A stretch of DNA of 64,000 bases from Prosthecobacter fusiformis (GTDB lineage Bacteria; Verrucomicrobiota; Verrucomicrobiia; Verrucomicrobiales; Verrucomicrobiaceae). A program made the translations under genes and the position numbers. The stretch is taken from positions 248,001-312,000 of the forward strand of contig NZ_SOCA01000003.1 in the NCBI RefSeq assembly GCF_004364345.1, written 5' to 3'. Each line of letters starts with the position of its first letter. The stretch's first letter is position 1. Under the pieces are notes generated by a model. The model was given only the letters and a program-made list of their open reading frames with translations. It was not told the origin of the DNA and did not search any database. Shown here piece by piece: positions 36,053 to 45,771 of the stretch.

Positions 36053-36087
36053 GGATGCAAATGTCACAGGCTTGCGATCTTGCATCC
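36053..36087. promoter_or_regulatory. Inverted repeat between corA and the D-threonine aldolase-like gene
   Basis: GGATGCAA (36053-36060) and TTGCATCC (36080-36087) form a perfect 8-bp inverted repeat with a 19-base spacer in the 124-base divergent spacer. The arms are close enough to be one operator, but function is unknown. Confidence 0.3.
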
Positions 36088-36118
36088 TTATTCGGCATTC
36101 GATATCAACTGCTTATCC

Positions 36119-37231
36119 ATGACTGCTCACGCCTGGTTCCACGTCGAAAATGAGGCCGAAATCGCCTCTCCTGCCTTGCTGCTCTATCAGGAGCGCATTG
36201 AGCATAACCTCCAGCTCATGTTGAAAATCGCCGGCGGTCCAGAACGATTGCGGCCCCATGTGAAGACTCACAAGCTCCTGCCTTTGATCCAGCGGCAGGT
36301 GGAGTTGGGCATTACCAAGTTCAAGGCCGCGACCATCGCCGAGGCCGAGATGTGCGCCACAGGCGGTGCACGGGATGTCTTGCTTTCGATGCCGTGTGTA
36401 GGTCCCAATGGACAGCGCCTAGCGCAATTGGCACTTAAATTTCCCACGACTAAGTTTTCCGCCATCGCGGACGATGAAGCCACGCTGCGCACTCTTGCGG
36501 CGGCCGCCCAGCAGAACCAGGTAACACTGGGTGTTTTCTTGGAGTTGGACTGTGGCATGGGCCGCACTGGCATCTTCCCAGGGGAAGCGGCCGCTTATCT
36601 GGCGCACGTCATCAAAGACACGCCAAGGCTTCAGTTCTGTGGTCTCCATGCCTACGATGGCCACATCCATGATGCGGATCTGGAGACACGCCGCGCCCGC
36701 TGTGAGGTGGCCTATGCGCCGATTCTGGATTTCCGCCAACGGCTCATCGGGGAAGGGGTCTTGGTGCCGGAACTCGTCGCTGGCGGCTCACCCACTTTCG
36801 GCATTCATGCAGCCTTGCCTGACCGCACCTTTTCTCCTGGAACCTGTGTATTTTGGGATTTTGGCTATGGAGACAAGTATCCGGATCTCCCCTTCCTACC
36901 CGCAGCGGCATTGCTCGCCCGGGTTATTAGCAAACCTGGGGTGAACCGCCTCACCTTGGATCTTGGACACAAGTCAGTAGCCCCAGAAAACCCACATCCT
37001 CGCGTCCGCTTTGAAGAATTACCCGACGCGGAAGTGCTGATGCAGAGTGAGGAGCACTTGGTCCTGCAAACGGACCGTGCTCATGAATTTGAAATCGGCC
37101 AGTCCCTGCACGGCATTCCTCGCCATGTCTGCCCCAGCGTCTCCATGCATGGTGAAGCTGTGGTGATTGAGGGCGGGCTCCATACGGCCACCTGGCCTGT
37201 CACCGCCCGGAACCGGCGGATGACGGTATAA
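36119..37231 (+). CDS. D-threonine aldolase / D-serine dehydratase-like PLP enzyme
   Basis: 370 residues, alanine-racemase fold type III PLP enzyme. The PLP Lys is expected in RPHVKTHK (Lys49), and the family pattern continues with GITKFKAATIAEAEMCATGGARDVLLSMP, DCGMGRTGI, HAYDGHIHD and a C-terminal metal site (CPSVSMHGEAVVIEG). It probably cleaves or dehydrates D-beta-hydroxy amino acids. The ATG at 36119 gives the family N-terminus. Neighbours do not indicate a pathway. Confidence 0.88.
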   Translation: MTAHAWFHVENEAEIASPALLLYQERIEHNLQLMLKIAGGPERLRPHVKTHKLLPLIQRQVELGITKFKAATIAEAEMCATGGARDVLLSMPCVGPNGQRLAQLALKFPTTKFSAIADDEATLRTLAAAAQQNQVTLGVFLELDCGMGRTGIFPGEAAAYLAHVIKDTPRLQFCGLHAYDGHIHDADLETRRARCEVAYAPILDFRQRLIGEGVLVPELVAGGSPTFGIHAALPDRTFSPGTCVFWDFGYGDKYPDLPFLPAAALLARVISKPGVNRLTLDLGHKSVAPENPHPRVRFEELPDAEVLMQSEEHLVLQTDRAHEFEIGQSLHGIPRHVCPSVSMHGEAVVIEGGLHTATWPVTARNRRMTV

Positions 37232-37260
37232 GGGAAATGCCGGTCTGACTTGGGACTGCT

Positions 37261-38601
37261 TTACTTTTTCACAACGGCATCTCGGTCAGCCTTGGCCACC
37301 TGATCCATTTTGGAGAGCAATGTTTTCACGAGATCCGGCTGCTGTTTGGCGAGGTTGGTGGTTTCATTGGGATCCTTGGCCAGATCAAACAGTTCCGGAG
37401 AGTCCCCGGCTTTATCCTTTGTTCGCGTGACGATCAGTTTCCAGTTTCCCTCTCTCACTGCAAGAGTGCGGAAATTGGGGCCGGTCCAGTAGAGGATTCG
37501 ATCATTCAGTTCAGCTTCCCCAATGAGAGCGGGCCATAGGTTAATGCCATCCCATTTCAAATCCGCCTCACCCTGATACCCTGCCAGGGCACAGAGAGTG
37601 GGCATCCAGTCGCTGATGTGCACAGGTGCTTTAAATTGGCCCGCTTTTAGTACTCCCGGCCAGCTTACGAGGGTCGGCACCCGGATGCCGCCTTCATAGA
37701 GATCTGCCTTCTGGCCTCGCAGCGGCGCATTGCTGGCGGTTATTTTGCCTGCTGGGTAGTCATCGGCGGGGTATTTACGATCATTGTTTTCAGCCGTGCT
37801 GCCACCGTTGTCGCTGGTGAAAACGACGAGAGTATTGTCACGTTTCCCAGCCTTTTCCAATGCGGCCAGGATCTGCCCGATTGCCTCATCCATGTGCATG
37901 ATGCAGGCGGCATAGTGGCGCGCCACGTCTCCGGTGATGTTCGCAGGCACTTTGGAAACCCATTCTTCCGGTTCCTTCACGGGCAGATGTACAGCAGTGA
38001 ATGGCACATAAAGAAAAAACGGCCTTTCACTGCGGCTGCTGATCCATGCCACAGCCTCGTTAGCCAATAAATCGGTAACGTGTCCTTCTTCGGTGATCAG
38101 TGTGCCGTCGCGATGCCAGGTATGGGTATATTCGCCCTCCTTATACTGATGGTTATACGGTCCCACTCCTCCACCCAGGGAGCCATAGCTTAGATCGAAG
38201 CCAAACTTATTGGGACCCCATTCTGGTTTCGAGCCGAGGTGCCACTTGCCAGTGAGGCAGGTGTCATAACCTGCACTCTTCAAAGCACGTGGCAGAGTGA
38301 CGGTATCAAAAGGCATAGCCTGCCCGCTGTTAGGGCTGGTGATGCCAAAGCGGCTCCAGTAACGGCCACTCATCAATCCAGTGCGTGTGGGGCTGCAAAC
38401 TGGAGCCACGTAATGCTGGGTCAGCTCCAGGTTCTCCTTCGCTAGCCGGTCCAGATGCGGAGTGGGTGCACTGCCCCCATGAAAGGCCACATCCGCCCAG
38501 CCAAGATCATCTGCCATGATGAATACAATGTTGGGCCTGGAGGCGGCATGAATGAGACTTGCAGCCGTGAAGCAAAACAGAAGGCACAGATGACGGAGCA
38601 T
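37261..38601 (-). CDS. Secreted sulfatase (S1 family), second copy
   Basis: 446 residues with a signal peptide (LRHLCLLFCFTAASLIHA). The core is NIVFIMADDLGWADVAFHG, the formylglycine signature CSPTR (Cys69 to Arg73), GKWHLGSKPEWGPNKFGFD and FTSDNGGS. It is not a close copy of the sulfatase at 33.5 kb, so the two may act on different sulfated sugars. A LamG-like secreted protein gene lies 36 bases upstream on the same strand and probably shares its transcript. Confidence 0.93.
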   Translation of the reverse strand: MLRHLCLLFCFTAASLIHAASRPNIVFIMADDLGWADVAFHGGSAPTPHLDRLAKENLELTQHYVAPVCSPTRTGLMSGRYWSRFGITSPNSGQAMPFDTVTLPRALKSAGYDTCLTGKWHLGSKPEWGPNKFGFDLSYGSLGGGVGPYNHQYKEGEYTHTWHRDGTLITEEGHVTDLLANEAVAWISSRSERPFFLYVPFTAVHLPVKEPEEWVSKVPANITGDVARHYAACIMHMDEAIGQILAALEKAGKRDNTLVVFTSDNGGSTAENNDRKYPADDYPAGKITASNAPLRGQKADLYEGGIRVPTLVSWPGVLKAGQFKAPVHISDWMPTLCALAGYQGEADLKWDGINLWPALIGEAELNDRILYWTGPNFRTLAVREGNWKLIVTRTKDKAGDSPELFDLAKDPNETTNLAKQQPDLVKTLLSKMDQVAKADRDAVVKK

Positions 38602-38637
38602 GGCAGGAGAAGGAAGGTAGTAAGATGATGGGGATGC

Positions 38638-39282
38638 CTATTCCAGGGCCCAGACCTTGACGTTATCAATGATGGCTTCCTGGCCATCTTTGCCACCCAT
38701 GCGGAAAACAAGGCCGGGTTTTTTGACGTGAAAATCAGGGGCCGTGGCCTTGAGGGAATCTTTGCCCGTGACGTGGGCGATAACGTCGTTGCCCTTGCAC
38801 TCCAGCAGGAGGGTATAGGTGGTTTCAGGGTCGAAGTTGGTATTCGCCGTAGCGAGCTTTTTCGTTTTGGATTCGGGATTGGCTTTGTCGTTATGCTCGA
38901 TGATGGACCAACTTTCTGGAGTGACCACGACGGAGAACAGGTGGCCTTTCTTTTTCAATTCACCAGGGGCGGGATCGTAACCGAGATTGATGATGCGCAT
39001 GGATCCAAGTTTGAAGTCCATCTGCACCGCACAATCCTGCAGGGGAAGGCGATGGCGGAAGGCACCGATATGCTTGTCGCTGGATTTCTCCGCTGCATGG
39101 AGTTTCCCTTCAGCAATGCGCAGACTGCCTGTGTTGGCCACCCAGCCTTTGGGGACGTCTGGACCATCAAATGTTTCCTGCTTGATCAGCGCACCTTTCT
39201 TTCCGAGAACAGGTTCGAGGTCAGCGGCAATAACCGGGAGTGTGACAGTAAAGAGGGCGACAAGAAGGACGTTTCGTTTCAT
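38638..39282 (-). CDS. Secreted LamG/DUF1080-like protein
   Basis: 214 residues with a signal peptide (LLVALFTVTLPVIA). The body looks like a concanavalin-type beta-sandwich: ETFDGPDVPKGWVANTGSLRI, HIGAFRHRLPLQDCAVQMDF, TTYTLLLECKGNDVIAHVTG and IDNVKVWALE. This is the DUF1080/3-keto-disaccharide hydrolase-like fold, common in Planctomycetes and Verrucomicrobia. It is co-directional with and upstream of the second sulfatase, which suggests a joint role in polysaccharide breakdown. Confidence 0.75.
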   Translation of the reverse strand: MKRNVLLVALFTVTLPVIAADLEPVLGKKGALIKQETFDGPDVPKGWVANTGSLRIAEGKLHAAEKSSDKHIGAFRHRLPLQDCAVQMDFKLGSMRIINLGYDPAPGELKKKGHLFSVVVTPESWSIIEHNDKANPESKTKKLATANTNFDPETTYTLLLECKGNDVIAHVTGKDSLKATAPDFHVKKPGLVFRMGGKDGQEAIIDNVKVWALE

Positions 39283-39379
39283 GCAGCCGCTGAAACGGCA
39301 GTGCTCCCCAGCTTCTTCCCGGAATCGTCCTTGAGAAACAGCGCAGAGGAGGCGATGAAGAACGCCCCTTTCTCACGCC

Positions 39380-41020
<1,641 letters not shown>

Positions 41021-41142
41021 ATCGGTCAGTCTGCACGGTTGCCTTCTTTCCGTGGCGGGAGCCATTGGATCATAACCAGAGATTGAGAGAAAAGACGCGT
41101 AACCCGCGCCGCTATAAGGGTATAAGATTAGATAGAGTTGAA

Positions 41143-41169
41143 GTTTGTCTCTCATGCGGGGTGACAAAC
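41143..41169 (+). other. Inverted repeat upstream of the M64 locus
   Basis: GTTTGTC (41143-41149) and GACAAAC (41163-41169) pair perfectly across a 13-base loop, 33 bases before the start of the gene at 41203. It could be an operator or the 3' structure of prfC. No T-run follows. Confidence 0.35.
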
Positions 41170-41202
41170 ACTTCATCTTTGGTTAGTCTGATCTGAGTCC
41201 TT

Positions 41203-41814
41203 ATGCGCCGTTCCTCCACGCCATTGGTAGTGATATTGATTCTGCTTTTGGCGGCGGCTCTTGGTGTTGCATGGCAAAATGCAAAGCCCTTCGCGACTCC
41301 GAAGCAAGGGGAGAACTCGGAAATGCAGGCTTCTGCTACGGAAACGCAGTTAGGTGCTATATCGCCAGTGAGGGCAGCCGGGGAGCCTGAAGCCGACGCC
41401 GCACCATCTCCCGCAGAAGATGCAGATCCAGCGCATTACCGCCGTGCCTATCTTTTATCGTTGGATTCCGGCAAGCTGAGTCTGGAGAATACTGAAGATA
41501 TCCAGGGGGATTTTGCCATGCGCCGTGGCCCGCAGGAAGAATGGTCAGGCATGCTGCGCTGCCGTCTCGTTTCGGAGGAAGGAAAAGTCTTGGCCGAGGA
41601 ATTGCTCCCCGCACCAGACCACCTCTGTACCGTCCTGGATTCCTATGATGGCACGCCCAAGCCTGTTTCATACACAGTGGCGGGTCCGGTGATGTTTCAG
41701 CTTCGTCTCCCTCGTCTGGCGGCCGCCACGCGGCTGGATATTTCCCGCATTACCGGTCCGGGGGCTCTCGCCCGGGACATCCCCGTGGGCAGCCTTTCAC
41801 TCACTTCTCCATAA
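41203..41814 (+). CDS. Membrane-anchored or exported protein of unknown function
   Basis: 203 residues. A basic start and a hydrophobic helix (PLVVILILLLAAALGVAW) lead into a Pro/Ala/Glu-rich linker and a beta-rich C-terminal domain with LLSLDSGKLSLENT and SGMLRCRLVSEEG. I recognise no family. Its stop codon directly abuts the ATG of the M64-type peptidase, so the two are translationally coupled and probably act together outside the cytoplasm. Confidence 0.7.
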   Translation: MRRSSTPLVVILILLLAAALGVAWQNAKPFATPKQGENSEMQASATETQLGAISPVRAAGEPEADAAPSPAEDADPAHYRRAYLLSLDSGKLSLENTEDIQGDFAMRRGPQEEWSGMLRCRLVSEEGKVLAEELLPAPDHLCTVLDSYDGTPKPVSYTVAGPVMFQLRLPRLAAATRLDISRITGPGALARDIPVGSLSLTSP

Positions 41815-44800
41815 ATGAAAAATTCCTTCGTTATCTTGCTGCTGCTGATAGCTGCACAAAGCGCATTGCTGGCTCAGACTGCCACCCTGTATCCCGTGGG
41901 TACAGTCGAGGACCGGAGCAAGAAGCTGAACATGGTGTTTCTTTCAGAAGGCTTTACCGAAGCAGATCTGGGGCCGGGTAAAAAATTCGATCTGCATGTG
42001 CAGGGAGTGGTGAATTTCCTCTTCGCCCAGGAGCCCTGGAACCGCTACCGTTCCTACTTCAATATCTACCGTATCGAAATCCCTTCCAACCAGTCGGGAA
42101 CGGATAATCCATACGCGAATCCTCCCTATTCGAAGGATACTTATTTTGGGTCAGGCTTTCATCCGCAGATTGAAAGGCTGCTCGTACTTTCTGGTCAGGG
42201 ACTTTCCCGAGCATACAGCCTGCTCAATAAGCATGTGCCGGAATACGACATCCCCATCGTCATTGTGAATGACGTTACCTATGGCGGCTCCGGCGGTCCT
42301 ATTTCGGTGGCTTCTCTGGATGCGCAGGGAGCACAGCTTGTGGAGCATGAGGTGGGTCATTCTTTTGCAAATTTGGCCGATGAATACGACTTCGACACGC
42401 CTGGTTACCCAGCTGCAGAATTCCCGAATGCAACGATGAAGACGCAGCTCGCTCAAATCCGTTGGAAGGATTGGATTGAACCAGGCACCCCGCTTGAACC
42501 AGGCACCCCGCTATTCACACCAGAGGATGATTTACGATACCAAGACAAGGTCGGCCATTTTGAAGGGGCCCACTACCGCTCGGTAGGTTTTTTCCGTCCT
42601 CATGACAGAGCTCTGATGCGCTTTTTGGGATACCCTCCTGGAGCCGTGACACGGGAGGCCTTCGTACTCAACTATTACAGCCGGGTGCCGCTGGTAAATG
42701 CTCGCTCTCCTGAGGCGTTGAGCCAGACGGTCACGCAACGCACGTCTTTAAATTTTTCAGTTACCCCCAAAATACCTTCCACGGGATCTGCTCTGTCCGT
42801 TCGCTGGGTGATCGGAACCTCCACGGAAACAGCAGGCACGGGCACCACTTTTTCCATCCCAAGTCAGGATTTGGGTGAGGGCACCCGCACGGTCTCCGCC
42901 ATCATCAAGGACCCCACTGACTGGGTGCTCCGTGACCCCACTGGACTGACGGATGAAAAAATCACCTGGACGATAAAACTGAGCAATCAGGGTCCGCCTC
43001 CAGTCATCACCGACGCACCCGACAATGCGCTTTCAATTGTCGGACAGCCTGTGGCTTTTACTGTACAGGCTTCACCGGCAGCATCCGAGCAGCTGATTTA
43101 TCAGTGGTATAAAAACGGCAAAGCCATTTCCAAGGCCACTGGCACCAGTTATTTTTTGCCCGCTGTGAAGCTGACGGACGCCGGGATTTACAGCGTTCGC
43201 GTGACAGGCACGGCCTATACAGAAGTGTTTGCGGATCTCGTCGTCGTGGACTCTGCACTTAAAAAAATCGTGCTGGCCAAGGACAAGACCGCCACTTTGT
43301 TAGCCCCCGTGGCAGGCCCCGTGGATGGCTTTCAATGGTTCCGCAATTTTACCACGATTGAAGCCAGTAATGATTTTAAGGGCTTGGGTACGGCTAAACT
43401 GGTCATCTCCCCTCTGGCGGTCAGTCCCCATAGCGGACTTTACAGTCTCAGACTGACCACTGCTGCAGGCACGCGTGACTTTGATACTCACACGTTGGAT
43501 GTTTTTGACGATGTGCCGCAAATGACGATGGCCGTGGGGCAATCAATGCCAGTGGGCCAGGTTGCAGCCCTGTATCTGAATGAATCCAACCAACTGGTCA
43601 AGATCGACATTGCGGAAACTCCAGGCCGCGCTGCCTCTACCTACTCTGCCAGTGGCCTGCCTCCTGGTTTGAAGGTGGACAAGGTAACTGGCATCATCAG
43701 CGGCATCCCGACAGCCTTTAGAAAAGACAGCGCCGGAAATGTCATTCCCTACGACGTCAAACTGACAGCCGGCAATGGAAAAGGCAGTGTCAGCGTCATG
43801 GTGAAGCTCCTTGTCTCCCCCCTTCCTAATACCACGGTTGGTACCTTTGTGGCACCGCTTTACCGGCATGGTCCGCCTGCTCAGACCGCCCCCGGTCTCA
43901 ATGGCAGTTTGGGCGGACGTTTGGATTTGGTAACTTCTGCCAATGGCAGCTACTCTGGCAAGGTCGTATTGGGAAGCCTAACCTATAGTTTTAAAGGCTC
44001 ATTATCCTCCCAGGTCGGCTTACTGACCGTCTTTGGAGGGGTGGACATTCCTCGTGCCGGACGTCCTGCACCTCCACCATTGGAACTGGATTTTTATGTC
44101 CAGACAGGGGGCCTCTTTGGTAGTCTCAAAATCGCCGGTCAAACCCTTGTCTTTTCTGGGTGGCACAACCCCTGGAGCCTAACCAACAAAGCCGACGCAT
44201 ATGATGGTTATCACACCTTTCGCCTGGATCTGGATAATCCCCCTTTGGGTGCCCCCACTGGGAGGGGGTTTGGCTCATTCAGCATCAGTTTGGATGGTAA
44301 AATGACCATTACTGGCCGCACGGCGGATGGTGAGACATTCACCAGCGCTTCCCCGCTGGGATCCTTGGGTGAATTGATGATCTTTTCACTCCAAAAGGGT
44401 AAACCCCAAGGCTCCATTGTTGGCAGATTCTCAGTCAGCAAAGAGGAAGATGAGGACGATAAGAATAATGTGATCACTAGGATGCCATCGGGCCTGAATT
44501 GGTGGAAACCCGCGAGCACTGATGCCAAGGCCCGCATTTACAAAGACGGGATTGCTGAACTCGGGTTGGAGATCTACGGCGGAAGGTATGTACCACCCAC
44601 TTCGACTAACGTGATTTTTGATATGGCGCCAGGTGTCTCAAATGCAGACCTTGCATTCACGGGTGCCAGTATTTCTGGGGTTTCGCGTCCTCCCGGCACA
44701 TCAGTGGACATCCAGGCCTCAAACAAAGCCAAACCCACGGCACCTCTGGCTGCCAATACCACCCTGACGATCAATGCCAAACTGGGTACCTTCACCGGCA

Positions 44801-45015
44801 AGTTCAGCCTCCTCGATGATAATCCACGCGATGACATCAGCCCCATCAACGTCCCCCGCGCCGTGACATACCAGGGCATCCTCCTCAAGGATGGTGGCAC
44901 ACTTCGGGGGGATGGTTATTATCTCCTGCCAGATCTGCCTTCTCCTGTCAAATTGGATACCCCCACCACGTCTCCTATCCAATCTGGAGCCGTGACGCTG
45001 ACTAAGGATGATTAA
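41815..45015 (+). CDS. M64-type metallopeptidase with Ig-like domains
   Basis: 1066 residues with a signal peptide (VILLLLIAAQSALLAQ). The N-terminal peptidase shows LNMVFLSEGFTEADLG, PIVIVNDVTYGGSGG and the zinc site VEHEVGHSFANLADEY (His178, Glu179, His182). These agree with the IgA-peptidase M64 family. Then come an Ig-like domain (about 400-480, with YQWYKNGKAIS), a putative-Ig segment with SGLPPGLKVDKVTGIISGIP (about 610-665) and more beta-rich modules to the end. An 18-bp tandem duplication lies at 42476-42511 (EPGTPLEPGTPL). The presence of family Ig modules suggests cell-surface or secreted action on host or environmental protein. Confidence 0.85.
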   Translation: MKNSFVILLLLIAAQSALLAQTATLYPVGTVEDRSKKLNMVFLSEGFTEADLGPGKKFDLHVQGVVNFLFAQEPWNRYRSYFNIYRIEIPSNQSGTDNPYANPPYSKDTYFGSGFHPQIERLLVLSGQGLSRAYSLLNKHVPEYDIPIVIVNDVTYGGSGGPISVASLDAQGAQLVEHEVGHSFANLADEYDFDTPGYPAAEFPNATMKTQLAQIRWKDWIEPGTPLEPGTPLFTPEDDLRYQDKVGHFEGAHYRSVGFFRPHDRALMRFLGYPPGAVTREAFVLNYYSRVPLVNARSPEALSQTVTQRTSLNFSVTPKIPSTGSALSVRWVIGTSTETAGTGTTFSIPSQDLGEGTRTVSAIIKDPTDWVLRDPTGLTDEKITWTIKLSNQGPPPVITDAPDNALSIVGQPVAFTVQASPAASEQLIYQWYKNGKAISKATGTSYFLPAVKLTDAGIYSVRVTGTAYTEVFADLVVVDSALKKIVLAKDKTATLLAPVAGPVDGFQWFRNFTTIEASNDFKGLGTAKLVISPLAVSPHSGLYSLRLTTAAGTRDFDTHTLDVFDDVPQMTMAVGQSMPVGQVAALYLNESNQLVKIDIAETPGRAASTYSASGLPPGLKVDKVTGIISGIPTAFRKDSAGNVIPYDVKLTAGNGKGSVSVMVKLLVSPLPNTTVGTFVAPLYRHGPPAQTAPGLNGSLGGRLDLVTSANGSYSGKVVLGSLTYSFKGSLSSQVGLLTVFGGVDIPRAGRPAPPPLELDFYVQTGGLFGSLKIAGQTLVFSGWHNPWSLTNKADAYDGYHTFRLDLDNPPLGAPTGRGFGSFSISLDGKMTITGRTADGETFTSASPLGSLGELMIFSLQKGKPQGSIVGRFSVSKEEDEDDKNNVITRMPSGLNWWKPASTDAKARIYKDGIAELGLEIYGGRYVPPTSTNVIFDMAPGVSNADLAFTGASISGVSRPPGTSVDIQASNKAKPTAPLAANTTLTINAKLGTFTGKFSLLDDNPRDDISPINVPRAVTYQGILLKDGGTLRGDGYYLLPDLPSPVKLDTPTTSPIQSGAVTLTKDD
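42476..42511 (+). repeat. 18-bp perfect tandem duplication in the M64 gene
   Basis: TTGAACCAGGCACCCCGC occurs twice in direct succession (42476-42493 and 42494-42511). It is in frame and duplicates the peptide EPGTPL, just after the active-site region. It may vary in copy number between strains. Confidence 0.9.
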
Positions 45016-45105
45016 TCGGAGGCCATGGGAAAGCGGGAGAAAGACACTGTATATTTATAATGCACATCCTGAATCGGCCTGCTTAAATCACCGCCATTCA
45101 AAGCT

Positions 45106-45771
45106 GTGATTGAACTCTTCCAGGAATCCTTAGCCACTCATAACCTGCCGCTCACTGCGTTGTTAGGCATGGTGGTTTTGTATTGGTTGCTGGTCATGAT
45201 CGGAGCCTTTGATTTTGATCTCGATCTGTTTGATGGTGGGGCCGATACACCTGATCTCAGTAGCCCGCATTCGGGTGGCACCTTGGGAGGTGCCATGCTT
45301 TCAGCCGGCCGCTTTTTTGGTTTCGCCCAGGTGCCCATTGCCATCTGGGGCAGCTTCTTTGTACTCTTCCTCTGGCTCTTCGGACTCATTCTGAATTACC
45401 GCCTGAACGGTGCACCAGGTGATCGCAGTCTGACAACGGCAGCTCTTCTGCTGGTCCCTGGGTGCATAGGCAGCCTTGCTTTGACCAAGCTGGTGACCCT
45501 GCCGGTGGGAAAGTTCTTTGGTGCCATGGCCGATGCGGATAGCGAAAGCCTGATCATCCAGGGCCAGGTCGGCATCGTGACGACCACCTCCCTGGATGAA
45601 CGCTATGGCCAGGTGCAGGTGGCCCAGGGCGGCGCACCTGCGCTCGTTAATGCCCGGCTTCATACAGGCCCGGACTCTTTGCAGAAAGGGGACCGCATCC
45701 GTGTCCTCGAGGCGTCTCCCGATGGCTCCTTTTATTACGTTGAACCTCTCCCAACCAACCCGCTCCCATGA
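45106..45771 (+). CDS. NfeD/YqiJ-like membrane protein with OB-fold domain
   Basis: 221 residues. Three or more hydrophobic helices (PLTALLGMVVLYWLLVMIGAF, FFVLFLWLFGLIL, ALLLVPGCIGSLAL) precede a C-terminal OB-like domain with LIIQGQVGIVTTTSLDERYGQVQV and GDRIRVLEAS. This is the architecture of YqiJ/DUF1449 and of NfeD partners of flotillins. The start is GTG at 45106. Its TGA overlaps the flotillin ATG (ATGA), so the two proteins are made together and probably sit together in the membrane. Confidence 0.8.
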   Translation: MIELFQESLATHNLPLTALLGMVVLYWLLVMIGAFDFDLDLFDGGADTPDLSSPHSGGTLGGAMLSAGRFFGFAQVPIAIWGSFFVLFLWLFGLILNYRLNGAPGDRSLTTAALLLVPGCIGSLALTKLVTLPVGKFFGAMADADSESLIIQGQVGIVTTTSLDERYGQVQVAQGGAPALVNARLHTGPDSLQKGDRIRVLEASPDGSFYYVEPLPTNPLP

